Below, piece by piece: positions 7,519-16,340 of a stretch of DNA of 55,644 bases. Origin of the DNA: Halosimplex carlsbadense 2-9-1. Its GTDB lineage: Archaea > Halobacteriota > Halobacteria > Halobacteriales > Haloarculaceae. The notes under the pieces were generated by a model. That model was not told where the DNA came from. It did not search any database and saw nothing but the letters and a program-made list of their open reading frames with translations. Each line of letters opens with the position of its first letter. Position 1 is the stretch's first letter. The stretch lies in the NCBI RefSeq assembly GCF_000337455.1, contig NZ_AOIU01000035.1, positions 1-55,644 of the forward strand, read 5' to 3'. The translations under genes and the position numbers were made by a program.

Positions 7519-8904
7519 TCAGAGTCCTCCCTCGTGGACGTTCGGGTCGACCGTTCTGGGACCGCCGTCGTCGTCGTCTCCGTCGTCCTCGACAGTCTTG
7601 GCGTGGCGGGCCCGAACCCGCGGGTTGAACACGCGGTCGGCGCCCTGCGCGAGCAGGGTCAGTCCGAGCGCGAGGACGATGATCGTCACCATCGGGACCA
7701 GCAGCCAGTGGAACGCGGCCGGCGAGGAGGTCGCCCCCGCGCGGTTGACGGCCGCGTTCATCATGACGCCCCAGTTGTTGCTGGTGTACGGCAGGACGCC
7801 GAGGAAGTACAGCCCGACCGCCCCGAAGATGACCGCGCGGGCCTGTCGGACGAAGTTCATCGAGATGTACGGCATCAGGTTCGGGACGATGTCGCTGCCG
7901 ATGATCTTCGGCGTCCCGATGCCCATGATCCGCGAGGCTTCGACGTACTCGGCGTCGCGCAGCGTCAGCACCTGCGAGCGGATCGCGCGTGCGAGGCCCG
8001 CCCAGGCGTTGATCGTGATGAGGATCCCGATGACGATCGGGTTGCCCTCGATCTGCAGCACCGCCGCGAGGACGATCGTCAGCGGCAGCCCCGGGATGGT
8101 CATCATCACGTCGGTGATCGTCATCAGGACGCTGTCGACGCGCCCGCCCTTGTAGCCGGCGAGCGTGCCGGTCGCCGTCCCGAGGACGACCGTGAACACC
8201 GCGCCCGCGGTGATCATCAACAGCATCGCGGGCGTCGCGTAGACGAGCTGCGAGAGGATGTCGATACCGGAGGCGGTCGTCCCGAACGGATGCTGCAGCG
8301 TCCGGAACGCCCCGACCAGTCGCTCGCCCTGGTTCGGGGAGGGCTCGGCGACGAGTCGCGGCCCGACGATGCCCATGAACAGGTACAGCGCGACGACGAC
8401 GACGCCGAAGCGGGCCCGCCAGTCGTCCCAGACGATCCGGGCCGGGGCGAGTATCTTCTCCTCGAACCACTGCCGGCGGCGTTCGCTCTCGGTGAGCGTC
8501 ACGTCGGCCATCTGCTCGAACTCGGAGACGCCGTCCGGTCCCCGACCCGCGGTCGGGCGGCCCGCCTCGCCGCCGTCGGCGCGTAGCTCCGAGGACTGGT
8601 CGGTCGAGTCTCCGTCGGCCGCCGGGAGCCGGCCCTTCCAGGCGTGCCCGGAGACGGCCGGCCGCGACGGGCCGGACTCGTCGTCCGTCCCGGTGACCGT
8701 CTCCGGGTCGATGGCGTCGTCGTTGCCCGCGACCGCGTCGAGGGCGGGGTCGGAGTCGGGCTCGTCGTCGGAATCGTCCCGCTCGCGGCTCGCTCCGTTC
8801 GCGGGTCGCTCCGCTCCCCGCTCGGCGTCACGAGGGGCGTTGCCCCTCGCGCTCTCCGCTCGCGTTTCCGAGCCGCTTCGCGGCTCGCCATCAGTAGGAC
8901 TCAC
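7519..8904 (-). CDS. Opp/Dpp-type ABC importer permease (DppC-like) with long acidic N-terminus
   Basis: A 461-residue permease. The core from about residue 132 (MADVTLTESERRRQWFEEKI) has six helices and the coupling EAA loop (EASRIMGIGTPKIIGSDI), as in DppC/OppC. About 130 residues before it are acidic, low complexity and absent from standard family members. The GTG at 8904 is preferred because GGAGGTG lies eight bases upstream; it overlaps the end of the DppB gene by 14 bp. If translation instead began at the internal ATG at 8511 the permease would have ordinary length. The extra segment contains two perfect hairpins in its DNA (8831-8849, 8870-8886). Confidence 0.88.
   Translation of the reverse strand: MSPTDGEPRSGSETRAESARGNAPRDAERGAERPANGASRERDDSDDEPDSDPALDAVAGNDDAIDPETVTGTDDESGPSRPAVSGHAWKGRLPAADGDSTDQSSELRADGGEAGRPTAGRGPDGVSEFEQMADVTLTESERRRQWFEEKILAPARIVWDDWRARFGVVVVALYLFMGIVGPRLVAEPSPNQGERLVGAFRTLQHPFGTTASGIDILSQLVYATPAMLLMITAGAVFTVVLGTATGTLAGYKGGRVDSVLMTITDVMMTIPGLPLTIVLAAVLQIEGNPIVIGILITINAWAGLARAIRSQVLTLRDAEYVEASRIMGIGTPKIIGSDIVPNLMPYISMNFVRQARAVIFGAVGLYFLGVLPYTSNNWGVMMNAAVNRAGATSSPAAFHWLLVPMVTIIVLALGLTLLAQGADRVFNPRVRARHAKTVEDDGDDDDGGPRTVDPNVHEGGL
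8831..8886. repeat. Two perfect hairpins inside the permease N-terminal extension
   Basis: CGAGGGGC-GTT-GCCCCTCG at 8831-8849 and GAGCCGC-TTC-GCGGCTC at 8870-8886. Both are perfect stems with three-base loops, of the same type as hairpins at 55.3-55.6 kb and 53.3 kb. The surrounding DNA (about 8780-8890) has a repetitive GCGAACGGAGCGAG-like texture unlike normal codon use. Confidence 0.6.
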
Positions 8905-9904
8905 GGGAAGCACCTCCTCTTGCGCGCGGGTCGAGTACCCCGTAGGTCAGGTCGGCGATGGTGATGCCGATGACCATGGCGACGGTGATGAGGATGAACC
9001 CGCCCATCATCAGCGGGTAGTCGCGGGCGCTGATGGCCTGGATCAGATAGAAGCCCACGCCCGGGTACGCGAAGATGTTCTCGATGATGACCGCGCCGCC
9101 GAAGACGGTCCCGATGGCGATCATCAGGCCGGTGTACATCGGCAAGATGGCGTTGCGAGCGACGTACCGCAGCGCGATGCGGCGCGTCGAGAGCCCGCGC
9201 AGACGGGCGACCCGGAGGTAGTCCTCCCCGAGGACGCGGATGGCGTTGCCCCGCATCGACAGCGCCCACCCGCCGAAGCCGACGATCGCCATCGACGCGA
9301 TCGGCATCACGCCGTGATAGAGGGCGCTCGCGAGGAAGCGGAGTTGGTCCTGCTGTGGGTCGATCGCCGAGTTATACCGCCCGCCGGTCGGGAAGATCTG
9401 GTAGCGGTAGCCCAGGTACGCGACGAGCAACAGCGCGACGACGTACCCCGGCGTCGAGTTGAGGACGAGCCCGACGCCGGTGCTCCCGACGTCGAACGTC
9501 GAGCCCTCCTTGTAGGCCATGACCGCGCCCAGCGAGACGCCGACGGTGAAGGCCAGGAACAGCGCCGAGGCCGTCAGGAAGACCGTCCACGGGATCGCCG
9601 GGCCGATGATGCTCGCGACGGGGTCGCCGTACCAGACCGACTGGCCGAAATCGCCCTGCACGAGGCCGACCATGTAGTCGACGTACTGGAGGTACACCGG
9701 CTCGTCGGGGTTGATCCCCGACTGGGCCTCGATGCGCCTGTTGATGGCCTCCGGCGACAGGCTGCTGCCCCCCTGCTCCATGATCTGCGCGCGGAGGTAA
9801 TCCATCGGTCCCCCCGGCAAGAGCCTGATGAGGGCGAAGCTGAACGACACCACCGCGAAGATGGTGAACACCGACTGTCCGATGCGTTTGACGAAGTATT
9901 TCAT
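8891..9904 (-). CDS. Opp/Dpp-type ABC importer permease (DppB-like)
   Basis: A 337-residue permease with six transmembrane helices. It begins with the family's standard first helix (MKYFVKRIGQSVFTIFAVV followed by PGGPMDYL) and has the EAA coupling motif around YLRVARLRGLSTRRIALRYV. It forms the translocation pore together with the DppC-like subunit, with which it overlaps at the end. A 72-bp gap containing a small inverted repeat separates it from the upstream binding-protein gene. Confidence 0.93.
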   Translation of the reverse strand: MKYFVKRIGQSVFTIFAVVSFSFALIRLLPGGPMDYLRAQIMEQGGSSLSPEAINRRIEAQSGINPDEPVYLQYVDYMVGLVQGDFGQSVWYGDPVASIIGPAIPWTVFLTASALFLAFTVGVSLGAVMAYKEGSTFDVGSTGVGLVLNSTPGYVVALLLVAYLGYRYQIFPTGGRYNSAIDPQQDQLRFLASALYHGVMPIASMAIVGFGGWALSMRGNAIRVLGEDYLRVARLRGLSTRRIALRYVARNAILPMYTGLMIAIGTVFGGAVIIENIFAYPGVGFYLIQAISARDYPLMMGGFILITVAMVIGITIADLTYGVLDPRARGGASRESY

Positions 9905-9935
9905 GTGTGAAACCGGTTTGCCGCGTCGCCCGTCA

Positions 9936-9959
9936 GCTCCACCGCCGCGCGACTGGAGC
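9936..9959. promoter_or_regulatory. Intercistronic inverted repeat between binding protein and permease genes
   Basis: GCTCCA at 9936-9941 pairs with TGGAGC at 9954-9959 across a 12-base loop in the only sizeable gap of the importer operon. A stem here could stabilise or partly terminate the transcript so that binding protein is made in excess, as is common for such operons. The stem is short and this role is a guess. Confidence 0.3.
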
Positions 9960-9976
9960 GGTCAGTCGAGTGGAGT

Positions 9977-11896
9977 TCATTCCTGTGGGGTGGCGAGGTC
10001 GGAGATGTACCCGTCCGGGGCGATGGTCTCCGAGTCGCGCAGGTCCTCGTGCAGGATCGGTGCCTCGTACTCGGTCGGGACGTTCCAGTAGTCCGTGGCG
10101 TCCCCGCTCCGGTAGATCCAGTCGAAGTGGAAGTACGGGTGGGTGTGGTCGTAGGAGGCCCATCCCTGCAGGGCGAGCTTGAAGTCGCCCTCGACGTAGT
10201 CGCCGCCCCAGTAGGTCGCCGAGTCCTGCATGATCGGCTCGGACTCGATACCGAAGTCCTGGAGGTGCGAGACGATGGTCTGGACGCCCGAGACCCAGTC
10301 GGAGAAGCCGGCGGGCCCCTTGATCGGGAGCGAGAGCGCCTCGCCGTCCTTCTGCCAGGTGCCGTTCTGCTTCTCGTAGCCGGCGTCGCGGAGCAGTTCC
10401 GCGGCCCGCTCGGTGCGCTTCTCGGCGCGGCCGTAGGTGTCGAACTCGTCGGCGACGCCGTCGAGCCAGTGACCCTCGATCTGGTCGTTGAACTCGCCGG
10501 TCAGCCCGCTCGGGTAGGTGACCGCGACCTTCGACCCGGTGCCCGCTGCGGAGTTGCCGGCGGCGTCCTCGCGGTTGATGACGTTGGCGACCGCTTTCCG
10601 CACGCGCACGTCGTTCACCGGTTCCTTGTCGTGGTTGAAGACGATCCCCATCCCCCAGTGACGGGAGACCAGCGCGGTCTGCATGTGGTCGGGCAGCCGC
10701 CGGGTCTGGTTCTGGGGCATGAACAGCGTCGCCGAGCCGTCGGTCTCGCCGTTGATGAGCGAGCTCCACCGGCCGGAGTTCTGCGGTTTGTACAGGTACT
10801 CCGCCTCGGAGAAGTTGATGTTGTCCGCGTCGGGGTGGTCCTCGTACTTCGAGACGAGCGTCCGCTGGCTGTCGGCGTCCTCCCACTGGAAGGGACCGTT
10901 GCCGATCGGCTCGGCGTCGGTGAACTCCGTCAGCTCGCCCAGCGCCGACGACCGCTCCTCCTCGCTCTCGGCCTCGTCGAGCGCCGTCACGTACTCGCCG
11001 TACACCTCGTCGTACGCGCGCAGCCGCGTCGGCGCCAGCAGCGACAGCAGGATGTCCTCGTTGACCGGCTGTTCGAGCGTGACCTCGACGGTCTTGTCGC
11101 CGGTCGCCTGCACGCGGTCGGGGACCGCGTTCATGTCGCCCTCCGGCAGGACGTACGGGCCGATCCCGCCGCCGCCGGCGCTGTTGTACAGGTCCAGCTT
11201 GATGTGGTTGGCCACGTCCGTCCCGGTGACGGGCTCGCCGTCGTGCCAGGTCTGGCCCTCGCGGACCGAGAGCGTCAGCGTCGACTCGTCGACCGACCAG
11301 TCGCTGATCACGTAGGGGTGGTACTCGCGAGTGGCGACGTTGTACCGCATGAACCGGTCGAAGATCATCCGGCGGGCCTCGCCGTCGTTCGTCCCGTTCC
11401 AGACGTTGTACTGGGAGTCGGCGGGGACGGCCCACTGGGCGAGGGTCAGCCGCTCGTCGTCGGCGCCCTCCTTCAGCGTCCAGTCGCCGGTCCGCGGGAG
11501 CCAGCTCGTCGGCCAGTACACCTGCATCTTCTCGCTGTCGGCCGAGGGCACGTTCCAGTCGTCGGTCGCCTGGAACGACTGGGCCAGCTTCTCCATGATC
11601 GGCAACACCGGCAGCGTCTGGTTCGTGACGTAGGCGAGTTCCTGAATCGTCGCCATCGACGTGCTGTCGAACCCTTCCGGCGTGGCGGTCGACTCCGGCG
11701 TCCCGGACCCGCCGTCGCCACCGTCCGAGCCGTCGCTCCCGTCGGAGCCACCGTCGCCCTGTGTGTCCGTTTCCACTGCCGACTGTCCACCGCAGCCCGC
11801 GAGGCCCGTCGCGGCGCCCGTCACACCGAGCAGCTGCATCATCCGCCGGCGCGACATGGGCGTCCCGTTCGACCCGTGGTTCTGGTTGTCAGACAT
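9977..11896 (-). CDS. Family 5 extracellular solute-binding lipoprotein of the Opp/Dpp importer
   Basis: A 639-residue secreted protein. The N-terminus has a Tat-type signal (MSRRRMMQLLGVTGAATGL) with lipobox LAGC and lipidated Cys35, then an acidic Gly/Ser/Asp linker and a family 5 binding domain (for example WHDGEPVTGTDVANHI and RVRKAVANVINRE). Halophile binding proteins of this kind are anchored outside the membrane. The start at 11896 places a TATA-like TTTTATT about 30 bp upstream. Family members bind peptides, but in archaea and Thermotogales many bind oligosaccharides; adjacency to two alpha-glucosidases and TrmB supports a sugar ligand here. Confidence 0.9.
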   Translation of the reverse strand: MSDNQNHGSNGTPMSRRRMMQLLGVTGAATGLAGCGGQSAVETDTQGDGGSDGSDGSDGGDGGSGTPESTATPEGFDSTSMATIQELAYVTNQTLPVLPIMEKLAQSFQATDDWNVPSADSEKMQVYWPTSWLPRTGDWTLKEGADDERLTLAQWAVPADSQYNVWNGTNDGEARRMIFDRFMRYNVATREYHPYVISDWSVDESTLTLSVREGQTWHDGEPVTGTDVANHIKLDLYNSAGGGGIGPYVLPEGDMNAVPDRVQATGDKTVEVTLEQPVNEDILLSLLAPTRLRAYDEVYGEYVTALDEAESEEERSSALGELTEFTDAEPIGNGPFQWEDADSQRTLVSKYEDHPDADNINFSEAEYLYKPQNSGRWSSLINGETDGSATLFMPQNQTRRLPDHMQTALVSRHWGMGIVFNHDKEPVNDVRVRKAVANVINREDAAGNSAAGTGSKVAVTYPSGLTGEFNDQIEGHWLDGVADEFDTYGRAEKRTERAAELLRDAGYEKQNGTWQKDGEALSLPIKGPAGFSDWVSGVQTIVSHLQDFGIESEPIMQDSATYWGGDYVEGDFKLALQGWASYDHTHPYFHFDWIYRSGDATDYWNVPTEYEAPILHEDLRDSETIAPDGYISDLATPQE

Positions 11897-11925
11897 CGCT
11901 CGTTCAAGACCATGACAGACTACCC

Positions 11926-11956
11926 AATAAAACTTTGGTTGAACAGCTTCTTCAAC
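11926..11956 (-). promoter_or_regulatory. Promoter and inverted repeat for the importer operon
   Basis: On the minus strand a TATA-like element (complement of AATAAAAC, about 11926-11933) lies 30-37 bp before the start at 11896. Directly upstream of it is the inverted repeat GTTGAA-N7-TTCAAC at 11938-11956. The element GTTGAAC also occurs at 4837-4843, 12 bp ahead of the TrmB gene. The repeat is where an operator would be expected. It does not match the TACT-N7/8-GAGTA pattern known for one haloarchaeal TrmB. Confidence 0.45.
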
Positions 11957-12156
11957 ATCCTCGTCAGAATTAAGTGAGTCGTTCCAGTCAGTATTTGTCG
12001 AGCGGAGTCCGCGCCGGACTTCCGGACACCAGCCATGAAACGCATCCAATCGATACGACGTGATAAGCGAATCGCCGGACCCAAGCGGGACGGTACCGCG
12101 ACTCACTCGGCGCTCTCGGTGCCCTCCGCGAGGCCTCGACGGGACGGTGACCGGCG

Positions 12157-13938
12157 ATGAGCGGCGTCGCCGACGACGAGCGCGCCTGGTGGAAAGAGGC
12201 GACCGTCTACCAGGTCTACCCGAAGAGTTTCGACGACAGCGACGGCGACGGCGTCGGCGACCTCCCGGGGTTGATCGACCGCGTCGACTACATCGACGAG
12301 CTGGACGTCGACGCCGTCTGGCTCAACCCCGTCTACGAGTCGCCACAGGCCGACAACGGCTACGACATCGCCGATTACCGGGCTATCGACGACGCCTACG
12401 GCGACATGAGCGACTGGGAACAGTTGCGCGACGAACTCCACGAACGCGGCGTTCGGCTGATCATGGACCTGGTCGTCAACCACACCTCCGACGAACACGA
12501 GTGGTTCCAGCGCTCCCGCCGCGAGGTGCGCGAGTACGCCGACTACTACCACTGGGTCGAGAGCGAGCCCGACGAACCGCCCAACGACTGGGAGTCGGTG
12601 TTCGGCGGCCCCGCGTGGTCCTGGGACGACGAGCGCGAGGCGTGGTATCTCCACCTGTTCGACGAGAAACAGCCGGACCTGAACTGGGCCAATCCAGACG
12701 TTCGCGAGTCGGTCTACGACATGATGGCGTGGTGGCTCTCGAAGGGCATCGACGGCTTCCGCATGGACGTGATCAACCTGGTCTCCAAGGCCGAGGGGTA
12801 CCCCGACGGCGGCCCCGACTCGGACGGTGCGGAGCACTTCATGAACGGCCCGCGCGTCCACGAGTACGTCGGCGAGATGGTCGATGAGGTCCTCGACGAC
12901 GAGGCGGTGCTGGCGGTCGGCGAGACGCCTGGCGTCTCCGTCGACGACGCCCGGCGGTACGTCGGCGAAGACGGCGACGGGCTCTCTTTGCTCTTCCAGT
13001 TCGAGCACGTCACCTTCGACCACGGCGAGCACAAGTTCGACGCCGACGAGCCCGACCTCGTCGAGTTCAAGGAGATCCTCGCCAAGTGGCAGGACGGGCT
13101 CGCCGACGACGGCTGGAACTCGCTGTACCTCAACAACCACGACCAGCCCCGCATGGTCTCTCGGTTCGGGAACGACGAGGCGTACCGCCGCAAGTCGGCG
13201 AAGCTCCTGGGCACCCTCACTCACACGCTCGGCGGGACCCCGTTCGTCTACCAGGGCGAGGAGATCGGGATGACGAACGCGCCGTTCGAATCCCGCGAGG
13301 ACCTGCGTGACGTGGAAGTCCGCAACTACGTCGAATCGGCCGTCGACGACGACGACGGCCACGCCGACAGCTACGAGGACGTGCGAGAGGCCGTCGAGGC
13401 GATGGGGCGCGACAACGCCCGCACGCCGATGCAGTGGGCCGACGACGACCACGCCGGCTTCACCGACGGCGAGCCGTGGATCGACGCCAATCCGAACTAC
13501 ACCGAAGTCAACGTCGAGCGCGCCCGCGCGGACCCCGACTCGGTGTTGCAGTACTACCGCGACCTGGCCGCCCTCCGCGACCGCGACCTGCTCGTCTACG
13601 GCGACTTCGAGCTGCTCGTCCCTGACCATCCCAACCTGTTCGCGTACACACGCACGCTCGCTCGGGAGCGCGACGACGAGTCGGGGACGGCGGCGAACGC
13701 CACCGACGCTCCCGCACGCGAGCGCGCGCTGGTCGTCCTGAACTTCGACGACGAGCCGACGAGCTTCGAGGTGCCCCCAGACATGACCGTCGACGGCCTC
13801 GAACTCGCGCTCGCCAACGGCGAGGTCCCCGCGGTCCCGGGACGGACCCTCGATCTGGGCCCGTGGGAGGCGCGAGTCTACCTGACGCCCGCGCTCGACG
13901 GATCGACCACCGACGCGACCACGAGGACCGACCGATGA
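12157..13938 (+). CDS. GH13 alpha-glucosidase, predicted alpha-1,6-preferring
   Basis: A 593-residue glycoside hydrolase family 13 enzyme (oligo-1,6-glucosidase/trehalulose-hydrolase type). The catalytic triad is Asp204 in DGFRMDVIN, Glu256 in AVGETPG and Asp329 in LNNHDQPR; conserved region I is DLVVNHTSDEHEWF. The residue after the nucleophile is Val205; in characterised family members Val here goes with alpha-1,6 linkage preference. No signal peptide, so it acts on imported sugar in the cytoplasm. A GGTGA sequence precedes the ATG. A small insert at about residues 576-590 separates strands near the C-terminus. It overlaps the next GH13 gene by ATGA, forming an operon divergent from the importer. 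Confidence 0.92.
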   Translation: MSGVADDERAWWKEATVYQVYPKSFDDSDGDGVGDLPGLIDRVDYIDELDVDAVWLNPVYESPQADNGYDIADYRAIDDAYGDMSDWEQLRDELHERGVRLIMDLVVNHTSDEHEWFQRSRREVREYADYYHWVESEPDEPPNDWESVFGGPAWSWDDEREAWYLHLFDEKQPDLNWANPDVRESVYDMMAWWLSKGIDGFRMDVINLVSKAEGYPDGGPDSDGAEHFMNGPRVHEYVGEMVDEVLDDEAVLAVGETPGVSVDDARRYVGEDGDGLSLLFQFEHVTFDHGEHKFDADEPDLVEFKEILAKWQDGLADDGWNSLYLNNHDQPRMVSRFGNDEAYRRKSAKLLGTLTHTLGGTPFVYQGEEIGMTNAPFESREDLRDVEVRNYVESAVDDDDGHADSYEDVREAVEAMGRDNARTPMQWADDDHAGFTDGEPWIDANPNYTEVNVERARADPDSVLQYYRDLAALRDRDLLVYGDFELLVPDHPNLFAYTRTLARERDDESGTAANATDAPARERALVVLNFDDEPTSFEVPPDMTVDGLELALANGEVPAVPGRTLDLGPWEARVYLTPALDGSTTDATTRTDR

Positions 13939-15626
13939 CACAGCAACGACAGACCCAGGAGGCACGTATCGACCGCGAGTGGTGGAAAGAGGCCGTCGTC
14001 TACCAGGTCTACCCGCGGAGTTTCAACGACAGCGACGGCGACGGGATCGGCGACATCCCCGGCGTCACCGAGCGCGTCGACTACCTCGACGAGCTGGGCG
14101 TCGACGTGGTGTGGCTCTCGCCGGTCTACGACTCCCCGAACCACGACAACGGCTACGACATCCGGGACTACCGGGCGATCAACGAGGAGTTCGGCGACAT
14201 GGCCGACTGGGAGCGGTTGCGCGACGAACTCCACGACCGGGACATGAAGCTTATCATGGACCTGGTCGTCAACCACACCTCCAACGAACACGAGTGGTTC
14301 CAGCGCTCCCGCCGCGAGGAGGGCGAGTACGCCGACTACTACCACTGGGTCGAGGGCGAGCCCGACGAACCGCCCAACGACTGGGAGTCGCTGTTCGGCG
14401 GCCCCGCGTGGTCCTGGGACGACGAGCGCGAGGCGTGGTACCTCCACGTGTTCAACGAGAACCAGCCGGACCTGAACTGGCGCAACCCGGAGGTTCGCGA
14501 GGCGGTCAAAGAGATCGTCACCTGGTGGGTCGAGCGGGGCATCGACGGCTTCCGCATGGACGCGATCAGCCACCTCTCGAAGCCCGAGGGCTACCCCGCG
14601 GGCGACCCCGACGAGCCCGGGCCGCTGGGGTCGGAGCACTACACCTTCGGCCCGCGGCTGGGCGAGTACCTCGACGAACTCGGCGAGGTCGTCCCCGAGG
14701 GGGCGATGTCCGCCGGCGAGATGGGCGGCGCCGACGCCGTCGACGCCCGGGAGTTCGTCCAGCGCGGCGACTGCCTGGACATGGTGTTCCACTTCGACCA
14801 CCTCGACGTCGACCAGGCCGACGACTGGACCGACGACAACTGGGGCGAGTGGAGCCTCCCCGAGTTCAAGCAGCTGATGACCCGCAACCAGCGGGAGGTC
14901 GCCGCGAAGGCCTGGGAGGCCCTGTTCCTCGGCAACCACGACCACCCGCGGATCGTCTCGCGGTTCGGCGACGACTCGTCCCGCCGGCGCTCGGCGAAGT
15001 GCATCGCCACCTTCCTGCTGACGATGCGGGGCACCCCCTACCTCTACCAGGGCCAGGAACTCGGGATGACCAACAGCGAGTTCGAGAGCCTCGACGAGAT
15101 CGACGACGCGATGACGGTCGGTATCGTCGAGGACATGCTCGAGGCGGGGACCGTCGACGCCTTCGACGACGTGCGCGAGGCCGTCAACTACCGCAGCCGC
15201 GACCACGCCCGTACGCCGATGCAGTGGGCCGACGCCGACGGCGCGGACTTCTCCGAGGGCGACCCGTGGCTCCCCGTCAACGACAACTACGCCGAGGTCA
15301 ACGCCGCCGCCGCCCGCGCCGACGAGGCATCGGTCTTCCACCACTACCGCCGGCTGATCGACCTCCGGGACGACAACCCGGTGTTCGTCTACGGCGACTA
15401 CGACCTCCTCGTCCCCGACGACGAGCAGTTCTACGCGTTCACCCGCGAACTCGACGGCGAGCGCCGACTGATCGTCTGCAACTGGTCCGACGAGTCGGCG
15501 ACCTTCGAGCCGGCGGAGTTCGAGGCGGACGGCGCCGAACTCCTCGTGACCAACTACGACGACGCACCGGACGACCCCGTCGGCGCGACCTTCCGCCCGT
15601 TCGAGGCCGTCGTCTACGCGTACTGA
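13935..15626 (+). CDS. GH13 alpha-glucosidase, predicted alpha-1,4-preferring
   Basis: A 563-residue paralogue of the enzyme encoded just upstream, highly similar through the first 200 residues. The triad is Asp209 (DGFRMDAIS), Glu262 (SAGEMGG) and Asp336 (LGNHDHPR). The residue after the nucleophile is Ala210 instead of Val, the change associated with alpha-1,4-active maltase-type members. The pair therefore looks like a duplication that split linkage preference. Start at 13935 overlaps the upstream stop. Cytoplasmic, no signal sequence. Specificity is inferred from one residue and would need assay. Confidence 0.92.
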   Translation: MTQQRQTQEARIDREWWKEAVVYQVYPRSFNDSDGDGIGDIPGVTERVDYLDELGVDVVWLSPVYDSPNHDNGYDIRDYRAINEEFGDMADWERLRDELHDRDMKLIMDLVVNHTSNEHEWFQRSRREEGEYADYYHWVEGEPDEPPNDWESLFGGPAWSWDDEREAWYLHVFNENQPDLNWRNPEVREAVKEIVTWWVERGIDGFRMDAISHLSKPEGYPAGDPDEPGPLGSEHYTFGPRLGEYLDELGEVVPEGAMSAGEMGGADAVDAREFVQRGDCLDMVFHFDHLDVDQADDWTDDNWGEWSLPEFKQLMTRNQREVAAKAWEALFLGNHDHPRIVSRFGDDSSRRRSAKCIATFLLTMRGTPYLYQGQELGMTNSEFESLDEIDDAMTVGIVEDMLEAGTVDAFDDVREAVNYRSRDHARTPMQWADADGADFSEGDPWLPVNDNYAEVNAAAARADEASVFHHYRRLIDLRDDNPVFVYGDYDLLVPDDEQFYAFTRELDGERRLIVCNWSDESATFEPAEFEADGAELLVTNYDDAPDDPVGATFRPFEAVVYAY

Positions 15627-15672
15627 CGCTCGCGACCGAGGCCCGCTCCGGCCCGACCGCCTCGGGCCCGAT

Positions 15673-16311
15673 TCAGTACCCCGTGGCGAGGTAGGTGTGT
15701 ACCGCGTCGCCCGATTCGAGCAGGTCCACGAGCGCGACGGCGAAGTCCTCCATCGAGATGTAGCTGTCTCCGTCGTCGTCGGCGACGAGTTCGCCCTCGG
15801 CGGTGCGGTACTCGCCGGTGCGCTCGCCGGGCTCGATCAGCGCGGCGGGTGCGAGATACGTCCACTCCAGGTCGTCGACCTCGGCGAGGTCCTCGTAGGC
15901 CTCGATGGCTGACTGGGCCAGCCCCTCCCACTCGTCGGGGAACTCCTCCGTCTCGACGAGCCTGGTGTCCGGGCCGACGTGCAAGCCGCCCGCACCGCCC
16001 GTCCAGACGAGGCGGTCGACCGAGGCACGGCGCATCCCCTCGACCACCGCGTCCATCAGCTCGACCAGCACCGCCGGGTCCTCGCCGTCACTGGGGCCGA
16101 GCGCGCTGGCGACGGCGTCGTGACCGGTCGCCAGTCGCGCCACGGCGTCGGCGTCCGACGCGTCCCCCGACACGGCGACGAACGACGAGTGGTCGATCCC
16201 TTCGACCGTTCCGCTCCGGGAGACGGCCGTCACCTCGTGGCCGCGGTCGAGCAGTTCCGTCGCGACCCGGCGCCCGATCCGCCCGCTCGCTCCGAGCAGG
16301 AGTACACGCAT
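15673..16311 (-). CDS. NAD(P)-binding atypical short-chain dehydrogenase / NmrA-like protein
   Basis: A 212-residue Rossmann protein. It opens with the dinucleotide motif LLLGASGRIGRRVATELLDRGH (Gly-X-X-Gly-X-X-Gly), has the VWTGGAGGL strand near residue 103 and lacks the usual catalytic Tyr-X3-Lys pair, like NAD(P)H-binding atypical SDRs that act as epimerase-like enzymes or redox sensors. The start at 16311 leaves a clean promoter with a TATA box and a tandem operator upstream (16341-16387). It is separate from the TetR operon on the same strand. Confidence 0.85.
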   Translation of the reverse strand: MRVLLLGASGRIGRRVATELLDRGHEVTAVSRSGTVEGIDHSSFVAVSGDASDADAVARLATGHDAVASALGPSDGEDPAVLVELMDAVVEGMRRASVDRLVWTGGAGGLHVGPDTRLVETEEFPDEWEGLAQSAIEAYEDLAEVDDLEWTYLAPAALIEPGERTGEYRTAEGELVADDDGDSYISMEDFAVALVDLLESGDAVHTYLATGY

Positions 16312-16340
16312 GGTATCACGACCGTTGGAACGTGATCCAC

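Noticed and set aside
4854..7628. A plus-strand open frame of more than 900 codons opposite the importer ATPase
   Set aside because: Arg- and Val-rich composition with no domains; the opposite strand encodes a complete ABC protein.
12035..12160. A 41-codon frame ending in the ATGA of the first alpha-glucosidase
   Set aside because: Its product would be strongly basic (many Arg and Lys), unlike the acidic proteins here, and GC-rich DNA gives such frames by chance; one in three frames would end at this overlap.
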